In this document: one piece after another, positions 1 to 6,309 of the stretch
Layout of the letters: each line of letters opens with the position of its first letter
Position numbering within the stretch: the first letter of the stretch is position 1
DNA from: Verrucomicrobiota bacterium
GTDB lineage: Bacteria; Verrucomicrobiota; Verrucomicrobiia; Limisphaerales; AV2
DNA: 11,127 nucleotides
Assembly (NCBI GenBank): GCA_003219675.1
Contig: QHPW01000194.1
Span: 1 to 11,127 of the forward strand
Reading direction: 5' to 3'
Notes under the pieces: generated by a model
The model's input: the letters and a program-made list of their open reading frames with translations, nothing else
Databases searched by the model: none
What the model was told of the DNA's origin: nothing
Position numbers and translations under genes: made by a program

Positions 1-1
1 C

Positions 2-1459
2 CTCGCGCAATTCGACATCGAAGTCGCCCTCGGCGACATCACCAAAGGCCCCACCATCACCCGTTACGAGCTCCACCCTGCCCCGGGCGTGAAGCTCGAA
101 AAAATCGCCGCCCACAACAACAACATCGCCGCCGCGCTCAAAGCCGAACGCATCCACATCCTCGCGCCCGTGCCCGGCAAGAGCTCCGTCGGCGTCGAGG
201 TTCCCAACGTCATCAAGACAAAGGTCATCATTCGCGACCTGCTCGAATCCGAAGAATGGCGCAACAGCAAGGCGCGCATTTCACTCGCCCTCGGCAAAGA
301 CGTTTACGGCCATCCCATCGTCGCCGACCTCACCGAGATGCCGCACCTGCTCATCGCCGGCAGCACCGGCTCCGGCAAATCCGTTTGCATCAACGCCATC
401 ATCACCTCGCTGCTCTATCGCTTCTCGCCCGACCAGCTCCGCTTCGTCATGATTGATCCCAAGGTGGTCGAACTCCAGCAATACAACGCCCTCCCTCACC
501 TCGTCGTGCCCGTGGTCAACGACCCCAAGAAAGTCATCCTCGCCCTGCGCTGGGTCGTCAACGAAATGGAGAAGCGTTACCAGATTTTCGCCCGCGTCGG
601 CGTCCGCAACATCAAATCGTTCAACGAACGGCCCAAAGGCAGACCCCTGCCGAAAACAGAACCGGAACTGCCGCTCAAAGCGAAAAAGGAAAAAATCGAG
701 GCCGGCGCCGACGGCTTCGCCGTCGAAGTGGACGAGGAAATCGTCGTGCCGCGCGACGACGACATCGTCATTCCGGAAAAACTCAGCTACATCGTGGTCA
801 TCATTGACGAGCTGGCCGACCTGATGCTGGTGGCGCCCGCCGACGTGGAAATGGCCATCGCCCGCATCACCCAAATGGCCCGCGCCGCCGGCATCCATTG
901 CATCGTCGCCACCCAACGGCCCAGCGTCGATGTCATCACCGGCGTTATCAAGGCGAACATCCCGGCCCGCATCGCCTTTCAGGTCGCCGCGAAGGTGGAC
1001 TCGCGCACCATTCTTGACGCCATGGGCGCCGACAAACTGCTGGGCAAAGGCGACATGCTTTATCTGCCGCCCGGCTCCGCCAAACTCGTTCGCGCCCAGG
1101 GCGCCCTCATCACCGACCATGAGATCAACCGCATTGTCGAATTCATCGCCCGACAGGGCAAACCGAGTTACGAAATGGAGATTCACCAGCAACTCTCCAA
1201 GCCGGTGAGCGGCCTCGACAGCGAAAACGGCATCGACGAAGACGAAGACCTGGTCCAGCAATGCGTCGAAGTCATCCGCAGCGAACAAAAGGCGAGCGTC
1301 TCGCTGCTCCAGCGGCGCCTGCGCCTCGGCTACACCCGCGCTGCCCGCATCATGGACGAACTGGAAAACCGCGGCATCGTCGGCCCCAGCAAAGGCGCAG
1401 AACCGCGCGACATTCTGATTGACCTCGACGGCACCGGCGCTGATGGCCAGGGACAATAA
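2..1459 (+). CDS. ftsK: DNA translocase FtsK, C-terminal part (5' truncated by window)
   Basis: ATP-driven double-stranded DNA pump of the FtsK/SpoIIIE family. It acts at the division septum to clear and align chromosome termini. The reading frame is open from base 2 and enters mid-domain (ITKGPTITRYELHPAPGVK, typical of the FtsK alpha/beta motor), so the N-terminal membrane and linker parts lie upstream. About 485 residues are visible. Walker A GSTGSGKS is at 359-382, Walker B IVVIIDE at 791-811, and the conserved ATQRPSVDVITG stretch follows. The last ~70 residues (from about 1245, LVQQCVEVIRSEQKASVSLLQRR) are the winged-helix gamma domain, which in the family reads polar DNA motifs and contacts XerD. 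Between the Walker motifs (about 620-785) is a charged loop, basic then acidic, with little similarity to the E. coli loop. An internal GTG at 89 is not the real start. The family call is near certain. Confidence 0.96.
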   Translation, partial: LAQFDIEVALGDITKGPTITRYELHPAPGVKLEKIAAHNNNIAAALKAERIHILAPVPGKSSVGVEVPNVIKTKVIIRDLLESEEWRNSKARISLALGKDVYGHPIVADLTEMPHLLIAGSTGSGKSVCINAIITSLLYRFSPDQLRFVMIDPKVVELQQYNALPHLVVPVVNDPKKVILALRWVVNEMEKRYQIFARVGVRNIKSFNERPKGRPLPKTEPELPLKAKKEKIEAGADGFAVEVDEEIVVPRDDDIVIPEKLSYIVVIIDELADLMLVAPADVEMAIARITQMARAAGIHCIVATQRPSVDVITGVIKANIPARIAFQVAAKVDSRTILDAMGADKLLGKGDMLYLPPGSAKLVRAQGALITDHEINRIVEFIARQGKPSYEMEIHQQLSKPVSGLDSENGIDEDEDLVQQCVEVIRSEQKASVSLLQRRLRLGYTRAARIMDELENRGIVGPSKGAEPRDILIDLDGTGADGQGQ

Positions 1460-1489
1460 ACCCGCCCGATTGACGCCGCCCTGCCAGCG

Positions 1490-1558
1490 CGCCGGGAATC
1501 CTGATTCGGGTTATTCTGCCCCCGAACTCCAGACCCACTGGCAGGAACCGCCGGGAAT
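1490..1558. repeat. Short direct repeats and inverted repeat in the ftsK-ABC spacer
   Basis: The 159-bp spacer after ftsK contains CGCCGGGAAT twice, at 1490-1499 and 1549-1558. An 8-bp inverted repeat, CCTGCCAG (1480-1487) and CTGGCAGG (1538-1545), encloses a smaller hairpin of TTCGGG (1505-1510) and CCCGAA (1521-1526). No T-run follows, so this is not a standard terminator. The nested pairing could give a structured 3' end for the ftsK transcript or a leader for the next gene. The function is unknown. Confidence 0.4.
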
Positions 1559-1618
1559 GGGCTGACGGCTGGTGGCAATGAGTCTTGAGTTACGAAACGC
1601 AATCGATGAGGTACGTGG

Positions 1619-3922
1619 ATGCCCCTGATCGATCCTTTGCCGAAGTCGCTTGAAGAAAAACTCGCGAGCGTGGTCGCGTTGAGGGACCTGGCGGCGGCGG
1701 TCTCGACGGACCTGGATGAATCCGGGCGCTTCGGCCAAGAGTGGCTCGTCGTGACGCCGACGCGGCTGAGCGTGTATGCCTCGGACGGCAACGGCTTTGT
1801 CCCGCGCGTGGAACTGGCGCTGAACGAGATCACGACCGCGACCGCCGACGGACTCGTGGGTGGCGGCGCGCTGCTTGCCACGGTGGACGGCAAAAGCGTG
1901 GAAGTTCTGCGCTTCTCCAATGCGCAGCAGCGCAAGTTCGGGCGCATCGCGAAATACATCAACGACGTCAAGCACTACGAGAAAGCTCTCGAGAAGGCCC
2001 GGCGCGGCGAGAAGGACGCCGCAGGCAAGGCAGTCGAGGCGCCCACGGAGCACCCGCGCCTCGAGCCCGACAAGGAAGACCCGCAACGCTGCCCTACCTG
2101 CCAACTGCTGCTTCCGGAGGACTCCAAGGTCTGTCCGGCCTGCATGAGCAAGGGCAAGGCGATTCGCCGCATATTGGCCTACCTCAAGCCGCATCAGGGC
2201 CAGGTCGTGGTGATTTGGATCATGATGGTGGCAGGCGTGGGTCTCAGCCTGGTACCTCCGTACCTGACGAAGCCGCTTACGGACGTGGTGCTGAAACCTG
2301 TCGATAACCCGCTTCCGGCTGTTGAACGATACTCGATGCTGGGCTGGCTCGTGCTCGGCTGGATGAGCGTGCAATTCATAGGACAGGCCTTAGGCGTCTG
2401 GCGCGGCCGGATGGCCGTGCGTCTGGGGCAACACCTCTCGCATGAGCTTCGTGAAGACGTTTTCCGGCATCTGCAAAGCCTTTCGCTCAAGTATTTCGAC
2501 AAGCGCCAGACCGGCGCGCTGATCGCGCGCGTCACCCGTGATACCCAGTCGCTCGAAGACGTGCTGGTAGAGAGCATCCAGATGTTCTTCTCGAACATCC
2601 TGCTCTTCTTCGGCATCGGCGCCGTGCTGCTGTGGATGAACTGGAGGCTTACCTTGCTCGTGTTTATACCCGCCCCATTTGTGATGATCCTGACGAAGGT
2701 CTTCTGGCCACGCATCATGAACGTATGGCGCCGGGCGTGGCACCTGCACAGCCGCCTCACCGCCACCGTCAGCGACAGCCTCTCCGGCGTGCGCGTGGTC
2801 CGGGCATTTGCCAAAGAGGACCGCGAAGTGCAGCGGTTTGACAAGCACAGCATCGAGCTTCGCCAGGCAAACATTGTGGCCGAGCACATGTGGGTCACCT
2901 TTTTTCCGTTTCTATTCTTCATCGTCAGCCTGGGGAACCTGACAGTCTGGTACTTTGGCGGCCAGAGGGCGATCCGGGGAGAAATGACGCTGGGAACGTT
3001 CTTCGTGTTCCTGGGCTACCTCGGGACCTTCTACGGTCCGCTGCAATATATGAGCCGGGTTACGGACTTTCTTTCGCGCTCGCTGGCGTCGGCGGAGCGC
3101 GTTTTCGAGGTGCTCGACACCAAATCCGACGTGAAGGAAGCGGAAAAGCCCATGCGCATCCCGCGCATCGAAGGGCGCGTGGAGTTCAAGAACGTGACGT
3201 TCGGCTACGAGCCCCACAAGCCGGTGCTCAAGGAGATTAATCTCAACGTCGCGCCGGGCGAGATGATTGGCCTCGTGGGACAGAGCGGCGCGGGCAAGAG
3301 CACCACCATCAACCTGATCTGCCGCTTCTATGAGGTACAGGAAGGCGAGATCCTCATCGACGGTGTGAACATCCGGCACCTCGCGCAGAAGGAGTTGCGC
3401 TCGCAGATCGGCGTCGTGCTCCAGGAACCGTTCCTTTTCAGCGGCTCGATCTTCGAGAACATCGCCTTCGCCCGGCCCGAGGCCACGCGCGAGGACATCA
3501 TGGCCGCGGCCAAAGCCGCCAACGCCCACGACTTCATCCTCCGGAAACCCGACGGCTACGACACGCAGGTTGGCGAGCGCGGTCAGACGCTGAGCGGCGG
3601 CGAGCGCCAGCGTGTGAGCATCGCCCGCGCGATTCTGCACAACCCGCGCATTCTGATCCTTGACGAGGCCACCGCCTCCGTCGATACCGACACAGAGAAA
3701 CAGATCCAGGACGCCATCGCGCGGCTGGTCAAGGGACGCACCACTTTCGCGATAGCGCATCGCCTGAGCACGCTGCGCAATGCCACGCGGTTGGTGGTCC
3801 TGAAGGAGGGCAAGGTCGCCGAAGCCGGCACGCACGAGGAACTGATTGAGAAGAAGGGCGAGTTCTACCGTCTGGTCCAGATGCAGCAGGACATCAACAG
3901 GATTATCGAGATACCCGGTTAA
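1619..3922 (+). CDS. ABC exporter (half-transporter) with N-terminal PH-like domain and zinc ribbon
   Basis: A 767-residue fused membrane/ATPase ABC exporter, about 170-190 residues longer than a usual half-transporter. Residues ~35-120 (WLVVTPTRLSVYA... to AKYINDV) have the strand-rich pattern of a bacterial PH-like domain. A charged linker follows, then a zinc ribbon, C158-x2-C161-x10-C172-x2-C175. The six-helix ABC membrane domain spans ~190-480. The nucleotide-binding domain carries Walker A GQSGAGKS (554-561), Q-loop Q602, signature LSGGERQ (658-664), Walker B with D682/E683 and H-loop H714, so it looks catalytically complete and should work as a dimer. The ATG at 1619 is supported by GAGGT at 1608-1612, 6 nt upstream. 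DUF1854 follows immediately. From memory, NCBI names relatives of this pair 'cyanophycin metabolism-associated', but no cyanophycin gene is visible here. The substrate cannot be told from sequence. Confidence 0.93.
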   Translation: MPLIDPLPKSLEEKLASVVALRDLAAAVSTDLDESGRFGQEWLVVTPTRLSVYASDGNGFVPRVELALNEITTATADGLVGGGALLATVDGKSVEVLRFSNAQQRKFGRIAKYINDVKHYEKALEKARRGEKDAAGKAVEAPTEHPRLEPDKEDPQRCPTCQLLLPEDSKVCPACMSKGKAIRRILAYLKPHQGQVVVIWIMMVAGVGLSLVPPYLTKPLTDVVLKPVDNPLPAVERYSMLGWLVLGWMSVQFIGQALGVWRGRMAVRLGQHLSHELREDVFRHLQSLSLKYFDKRQTGALIARVTRDTQSLEDVLVESIQMFFSNILLFFGIGAVLLWMNWRLTLLVFIPAPFVMILTKVFWPRIMNVWRRAWHLHSRLTATVSDSLSGVRVVRAFAKEDREVQRFDKHSIELRQANIVAEHMWVTFFPFLFFIVSLGNLTVWYFGGQRAIRGEMTLGTFFVFLGYLGTFYGPLQYMSRVTDFLSRSLASAERVFEVLDTKSDVKEAEKPMRIPRIEGRVEFKNVTFGYEPHKPVLKEINLNVAPGEMIGLVGQSGAGKSTTINLICRFYEVQEGEILIDGVNIRHLAQKELRSQIGVVLQEPFLFSGSIFENIAFARPEATREDIMAAAKAANAHDFILRKPDGYDTQVGERGQTLSGGERQRVSIARAILHNPRILILDEATASVDTDTEKQIQDAIARLVKGRTTFAIAHRLSTLRNATRLVVLKEGKVAEAGTHEELIEKKGEFYRLVQMQQDINRIIEIPG

Positions 3923-4453
3923 ATGCCCGACGCAGAAACAAAACCTTCCGCCTCCCTCGTCGAGGCCGCACGATTGGTGTTCCTCGATTTGAAGAGGCTG
4001 CACTTCTTCAAGCACGGGGCCACGCTGCGCCTCACCGTCGAAGGGGATCGTTCCCACCTGAAGGTGAGCGTGCTGCGCGCGTTCCCGCTTTCCGCGCCTG
4101 GCCGTTTCTTCAGCGTCCGGGACGGCGAGAACAACGAGGTCGGGATGATCGGCGACCTGGCCGGGCTGATCGACGCGAATCGGAAGCTGGTGAACGAGGA
4201 ACTTGAGCGGCGCTACCTCGTCCCGGCCGTCAAACGTATCCTCACCGCGAAAGAGCGCTTCGGAACGGTGGACTGGGAGATGGAGACCGACCGTGGCGTA
4301 TGTAGGTTGACGACGCGGAACCTGCGCGAGAACATCCAGCGGCCTGCTCCAGGCCGAATCATCCTCAGCGATGTGGACGACAACCGCTACGACATCCGCA
4401 ACATCGATGAACTCGACCGCAACAGCCAGCAACTTCTCTTCCAGCACCTGTAG
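3923..4453 (+). CDS. DUF1854 family protein, partner of the upstream ABC exporter
   Basis: A 176-residue soluble protein without signal peptide or membrane segment. The central and C-terminal pattern is that of the DUF1854 family: VLRAFPLSAPGRFFSVRD, then GMIGDLAGLIDANRKLVNEELERR, then the WEMETDRG core and a closing ILSDVDDNRYDI segment. Biochemical function is unknown. In other bacteria the family is found beside an ABC transporter of the type encoded just upstream, which suggests a regulatory or substrate-handling partner. Its ATG directly follows the exporter's TAA (3920-3922) with zero spacing and in the same frame. There is no clear Shine-Dalgarno sequence (only a weak GAG about 10 nt before), so translation probably depends on ribosomes finishing the ABC gene. 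The family assignment is from remembered conserved blocks, not a search. Confidence 0.85.
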   Translation: MPDAETKPSASLVEAARLVFLDLKRLHFFKHGATLRLTVEGDRSHLKVSVLRAFPLSAPGRFFSVRDGENNEVGMIGDLAGLIDANRKLVNEELERRYLVPAVKRILTAKERFGTVDWEMETDRGVCRLTTRNLRENIQRPAPGRIILSDVDDNRYDIRNIDELDRNSQQLLFQHL

Positions 4454-4457
4454 GCAA

Positions 4458-4474
4458 ACTCTCACATTGAGAGT
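4458..4474 (+). other. Perfect 7-bp hairpin just after the DUF1854 gene
   Basis: ACTCTCA (4458-4464) pairs with TGAGAGT (4468-4474) around a 3-nt CAT loop, starting 4 nt after the stop codon. No U-tract follows, so it is not a canonical intrinsic terminator. It could protect the 3' end of the ABC-DUF1854 mRNA. Confidence 0.4.
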
Positions 4475-4517
4475 CGAATTCACGGACGCGCGGGAAGCCC
4501 ACGCCGAAATCAAACGC

Positions 4518-4535
4518 ATACCCTAAACAGGGTAT
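4518..4535. promoter_or_regulatory. Perfect palindrome touching the -35 box: possible operator
   Basis: ATACCCT (4518-4524) and AGGGTAT (4529-4535) form a perfect 7+7 bp inverted repeat with a 4-nt AAAC spacer. Its last base is also the first base of the proposed -35 hexamer of the response-regulator promoter. The position fits a dimeric regulator's operator. A transcription-stopping hairpin for the upstream unit is the alternative, but it lacks a T-run. Confidence 0.4.
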
Positions 4536-4563
4536 TGGCAACTCCGCCCACACGAGTTACAAG
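4535..4563 (+). promoter_or_regulatory. Putative sigma70-type promoter for the receiver gene
   Basis: TTGGCA (4535-4540, 5 of 6 matches to TTGACA) is followed after exactly 17 bp by TACAAG (4558-4563, 4 of 6 to TATAAT). Transcription would begin near 4570, leaving about 50 nt before the leader ORF and about 75 nt before the response-regulator ATG. This is a pattern match only. Confidence 0.4.
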
Positions 4564-4618
4564 TATTGGCGAGTGCTACCGAGCTTTCAACCTGCCGGCC
4601 CGCAGAAGAGGGCTTTGA

Positions 4619-4663
4619 ATGAACCTGAACCAAAGCAATTGCAATCATGAATCTGGGAAATGA
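4619..4663 (+). CDS. Possible 14-residue leader peptide overlapping the response-regulator start
   Basis: An ATG at 4619 is preceded by a good Shine-Dalgarno AAGAGGG (4606-4612, 6-nt spacer) and opens a 14-codon ORF (MNLNQSNCNHESGK) ending with TGA at 4661-4663. It overlaps the first 17 nt of the response-regulator gene in another frame. The response-regulator ATG has no visible ribosome site of its own, and an in-frame stop at 4626-4628 rules out an earlier start. The small ORF may therefore deliver ribosomes by translational coupling. No function is claimed for the peptide itself, which is not rich in any one amino acid. Confidence 0.35.
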   Translation: MNLNQSNCNHESGK

Positions 4664-5117
4664 TGTCATTTTGTTGGCGGAGGATGACAGGAACGACATC
4701 TTGCTCTTCCAACGCGCGTTGGGAAAAACCAGGATGATGAATCCGGTCCACATCGTGCGGGATGGTCAGGAAGCCATTGGCTATCTGAACGGCGAGGCGC
4801 CATTCACCGACCGCGACCGTTATCCGCTGCCGGTGCTACTGTTGCTGGACCTGAAGATGCCGCGGAAAACAGGTTTTGAAGTGTTGGAATGGGTGCGAGG
4901 GAAACCCGGACTGAAGCGTCTCCCGGCGGTGGTGTTGACTTCTTCCAATCAAAGTGCCGATGTCAACAAAGCCTACGATCTGGGAGCGAATTCCTACCTG
5001 GTCAAGCCGGCGGGATTTGACGCGTTGTTGGAAATTGTCAAGAGCCTGGAGAGCTATTGGCTGAAACTCAACGAGAAACCCGACCTGGGGAGCAAACCAG
5101 CGGTCTCTCTGATGTAA
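4647..5117 (+). CDS. Single-domain response regulator (Rcp1/CheY-like receiver)
   Basis: A 156-residue cytoplasmic receiver protein with no output domain. It should take a phosphate from a histidine kinase and signal by protein contact. The acidic pocket E12/D13/D14, phospho-acceptor D68 (LLLLDLKMP), switch residue T98 or S99 (VVLTSSN) and K120 (LVKPAG) are all present. The long loop between the second and third strands (GEAPFTDRDRYPLP) is typical of the Rcp1-like group, which often pairs with phytochrome-type or hybrid kinases. No kinase gene is in the window. After the domain there is a ~25-residue tail. The start at 4647 is the only in-frame choice because a stop lies at 4626, yet it lacks a Shine-Dalgarno sequence (see the leader ORF). 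Its last 50 bp overlap the 3' end of the opposite-strand receiver gene. Confidence 0.92.
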   Translation: MNLGNDVILLAEDDRNDILLFQRALGKTRMMNPVHIVRDGQEAIGYLNGEAPFTDRDRYPLPVLLLLDLKMPRKTGFEVLEWVRGKPGLKRLPAVVLTSSNQSADVNKAYDLGANSYLVKPAGFDALLEIVKSLESYWLKLNEKPDLGSKPAVSLM

Positions 5118-5706
5118 AAAGTCCTCTCTCAATTCTCCGATACACGTTCGAAGCCACTTGATGCGCCTGGGTGGCCAAGCCGATAATTTCTTTCGCTTCC
5201 AGCCGATCGAACGCTGTGCTGATCAACTTGGTGGCATCGACAATTTGTTTGATGGGGGGCAACAGACCGATCAGCGACCGGGCGCTATCCTCGGCGCACG
5301 GTTCGCCCGACGGTTGCTCGGCTTGATCGCCAGCTCGCGGACGTTTACTGAGGCATTCATCTATGGTGGCGGTAAGCGTCGCCGGTGTGAAGGGTTTGGC
5401 CAGGAAACCATCTGCTCCTCTTTTCAGGCCGGGAAGTCCAGGTTCACTGACCGCGAAACCCGACATCAAGATAAAAGGGATGGTGCTGATCTTCGGATCG
5501 CGGCGCACAGCGTAGAGGACGAGATTGCCTCCGACGCCCTCCAGCTCGACCCCGCACAAGATCAGGTTGGGCAACTCAGTTCGCGCCATCTGAACACCTT
5601 GGGCGCCCGTCCCGGCCTGGAGAACCTCGAACCCCTGTTGCTCCAGCGTTACCGCTAGAGGGGCACGTACCGCCACATCGTCCTCGATGACCAGGATTTT
5701 GCTCAT
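5068..5706 (-). CDS. Atypical response regulator lacking the phospho-acceptor aspartate
   Basis: 212 residues: an N-terminal receiver fold (1-~122) and a ~90-residue, mainly helical C-terminal region (ARSLIGLLPPIKQIVDATKL onward) with no recognised output domain. The acidic pair is present (VIEDD, D9/D10), as are the switch serine S82 (FILMSG) and K104 (FLAKPF). The position of the phosphorylated Asp is Gly52 (NLILCGVELEG), encoded by GGG on the minus strand. A conventional Asp-phosphorylation switch is therefore not expected. Such pseudo-receivers usually signal constitutively or through protein or ligand binding. The ATG at 5704-5706 has no obvious Shine-Dalgarno. A TATACT motif lies 4 nt before it, so a leaderless transcript is conceivable. 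The 3' end overlaps the convergent receiver gene by 50 bp. DNA-binding or enzymatic output cannot be assigned. Confidence 0.87.
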   Translation of the reverse strand: MSKILVIEDDVAVRAPLAVTLEQQGFEVLQAGTGAQGVQMARTELPNLILCGVELEGVGGNLVLYAVRRDPKISTIPFILMSGFAVSEPGLPGLKRGADGFLAKPFTPATLTATIDECLSKRPRAGDQAEQPSGEPCAEDSARSLIGLLPPIKQIVDATKLISTAFDRLEAKEIIGLATQAHQVASNVYRRIERGLFTSERPLVCSPGRVSR

Positions 5707-5787
5707 ATGGAGTATAGTCTCTAAAAGCCGATATTGCTTCGTCGTAGTGGGAGGCTTGCCGTCAGCGCGGTGCGGACGGAATTTACA

Positions 5788-6033
5788 TCATTGATTGCGA
5801 CGAATGAACTCCCAGCGATTTGGCCCGAACAACGGGTTAATCACCCGGTCTCTGGCCATGACCCATTCCTGACCATCGTGTCTCAGAACGAAGGCAGCGT
5901 AGCTGGCCTTCTCTGTGATAAAGTTCCCGGCCACTTCAAGTGTCGCGAATGAACCCGAAACGGATTCTCCTTCAACGACTATGAACGGGCGCGAAGAATG
6001 AATTACATGCTGACCAAATAGTCCGGCAAACAT
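5788..6033 (-). CDS. Small hypothetical protein (81 residues)
   Basis: I do not recognise this protein. The reading frame gives 81 residues with alternating hydrophobic/polar strands (ATLEVAGNFITEKASYAAFV) and a polar, Arg/Trp-containing C-terminus (WEFIRRNQ). There is no signal peptide, membrane helix or cysteine pair. It lies 33 bp downstream of the rpsU stop on the same strand, so it could be the last gene of the RRM-rpsU unit. The ATG at 6031-6033 has no Shine-Dalgarno sequence, and an in-frame stop lies about 12 codons upstream. An opposing ORF on the + strand (5734-5952, TTG start) is less protein-like. It may be real, a gene remnant, or chance. Confidence 0.38.
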   Translation of the reverse strand: MFAGLFGQHVIHSSRPFIVVEGESVSGSFATLEVAGNFITEKASYAAFVLRHDGQEWVMARDRVINPLFGPNRWEFIRRNQ

Positions 6034-6066
6034 AGGAAATACAAAGAAGCAGAAGCCGTTCCCGGA

Positions 6067-6264
6067 CTACTCGTCGGCGTGTCGTTGCTTCAACATGGCC
6101 TCAAAGCGCGCGGCCTTCCTCTTGCGCCGCAGCGTCACGCTCGGTTTTTCATAATGACGGCGCTTCCTCAATTCCTGGATCACTCCCTCGCGCAACATCT
6201 GCTTTTTCAAGCGGCGCAGTCCCTTCTCGACAGGCTCGTGTCTCTTCAGTTTGATCTCAATCAA
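6067..6264 (-). CDS. rpsU: Small ribosomal subunit protein bS21
   Basis: A 65-residue, strongly basic protein with the bS21 pattern: IEIKLKRHEPVEKGLRRLKK, then the EGVIQELRKRRHYEKPS block and a lysine/arginine-rich tail. It binds the 30S platform near the anti-Shine-Dalgarno region and influences initiation. The start is TTG (6262-6264): no ATG precedes the conserved IEIKL start, and an excellent AAGGAG (complement of 6271-6276) lies 6 nt upstream. It is the second gene after the RRM protein, with a 45-nt gap, and very likely cotranscribed. Family call is secure; start codon likely. Confidence 0.94.
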   Translation of the reverse strand: MIEIKLKRHEPVEKGLRRLKKQMLREGVIQELRKRRHYEKPSVTLRRKRKAARFEAMLKQRHADE

Positions 6265-6309
6265 TCGGTTCTCCTTTCCTCTGCAATATTTGTTCAGTGG
6301 CCCAGGGGC

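Noticed and set aside
281..1456. 391-codon ORF antisense to ftsK
   Set aside because: It mirrors a certain gene with G/C at third positions, which suppresses stops on the other strand. Its product is low-complexity Asp/Val/Gly/His-rich with no domain.
1511..2374. 287-codon minus-strand ORF across the ftsK-ABC spacer
   Set aside because: It runs antisense through the ABC N-terminal domain, whose frame, ribosome site and zinc ribbon are convincing. The antisense product is His/Arg/Ala-rich with no family pattern.
4458..4474. Intrinsic terminator after DUF1854
   Set aside because: The hairpin is perfect but not followed by a T-run, so it is reported only as a hairpin.
2912..4519. 535-codon ORF antisense to the ABC and DUF1854 genes
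   Set aside because: Same artefact: it spans two clear genes on the other strand and gives no recognisable protein.
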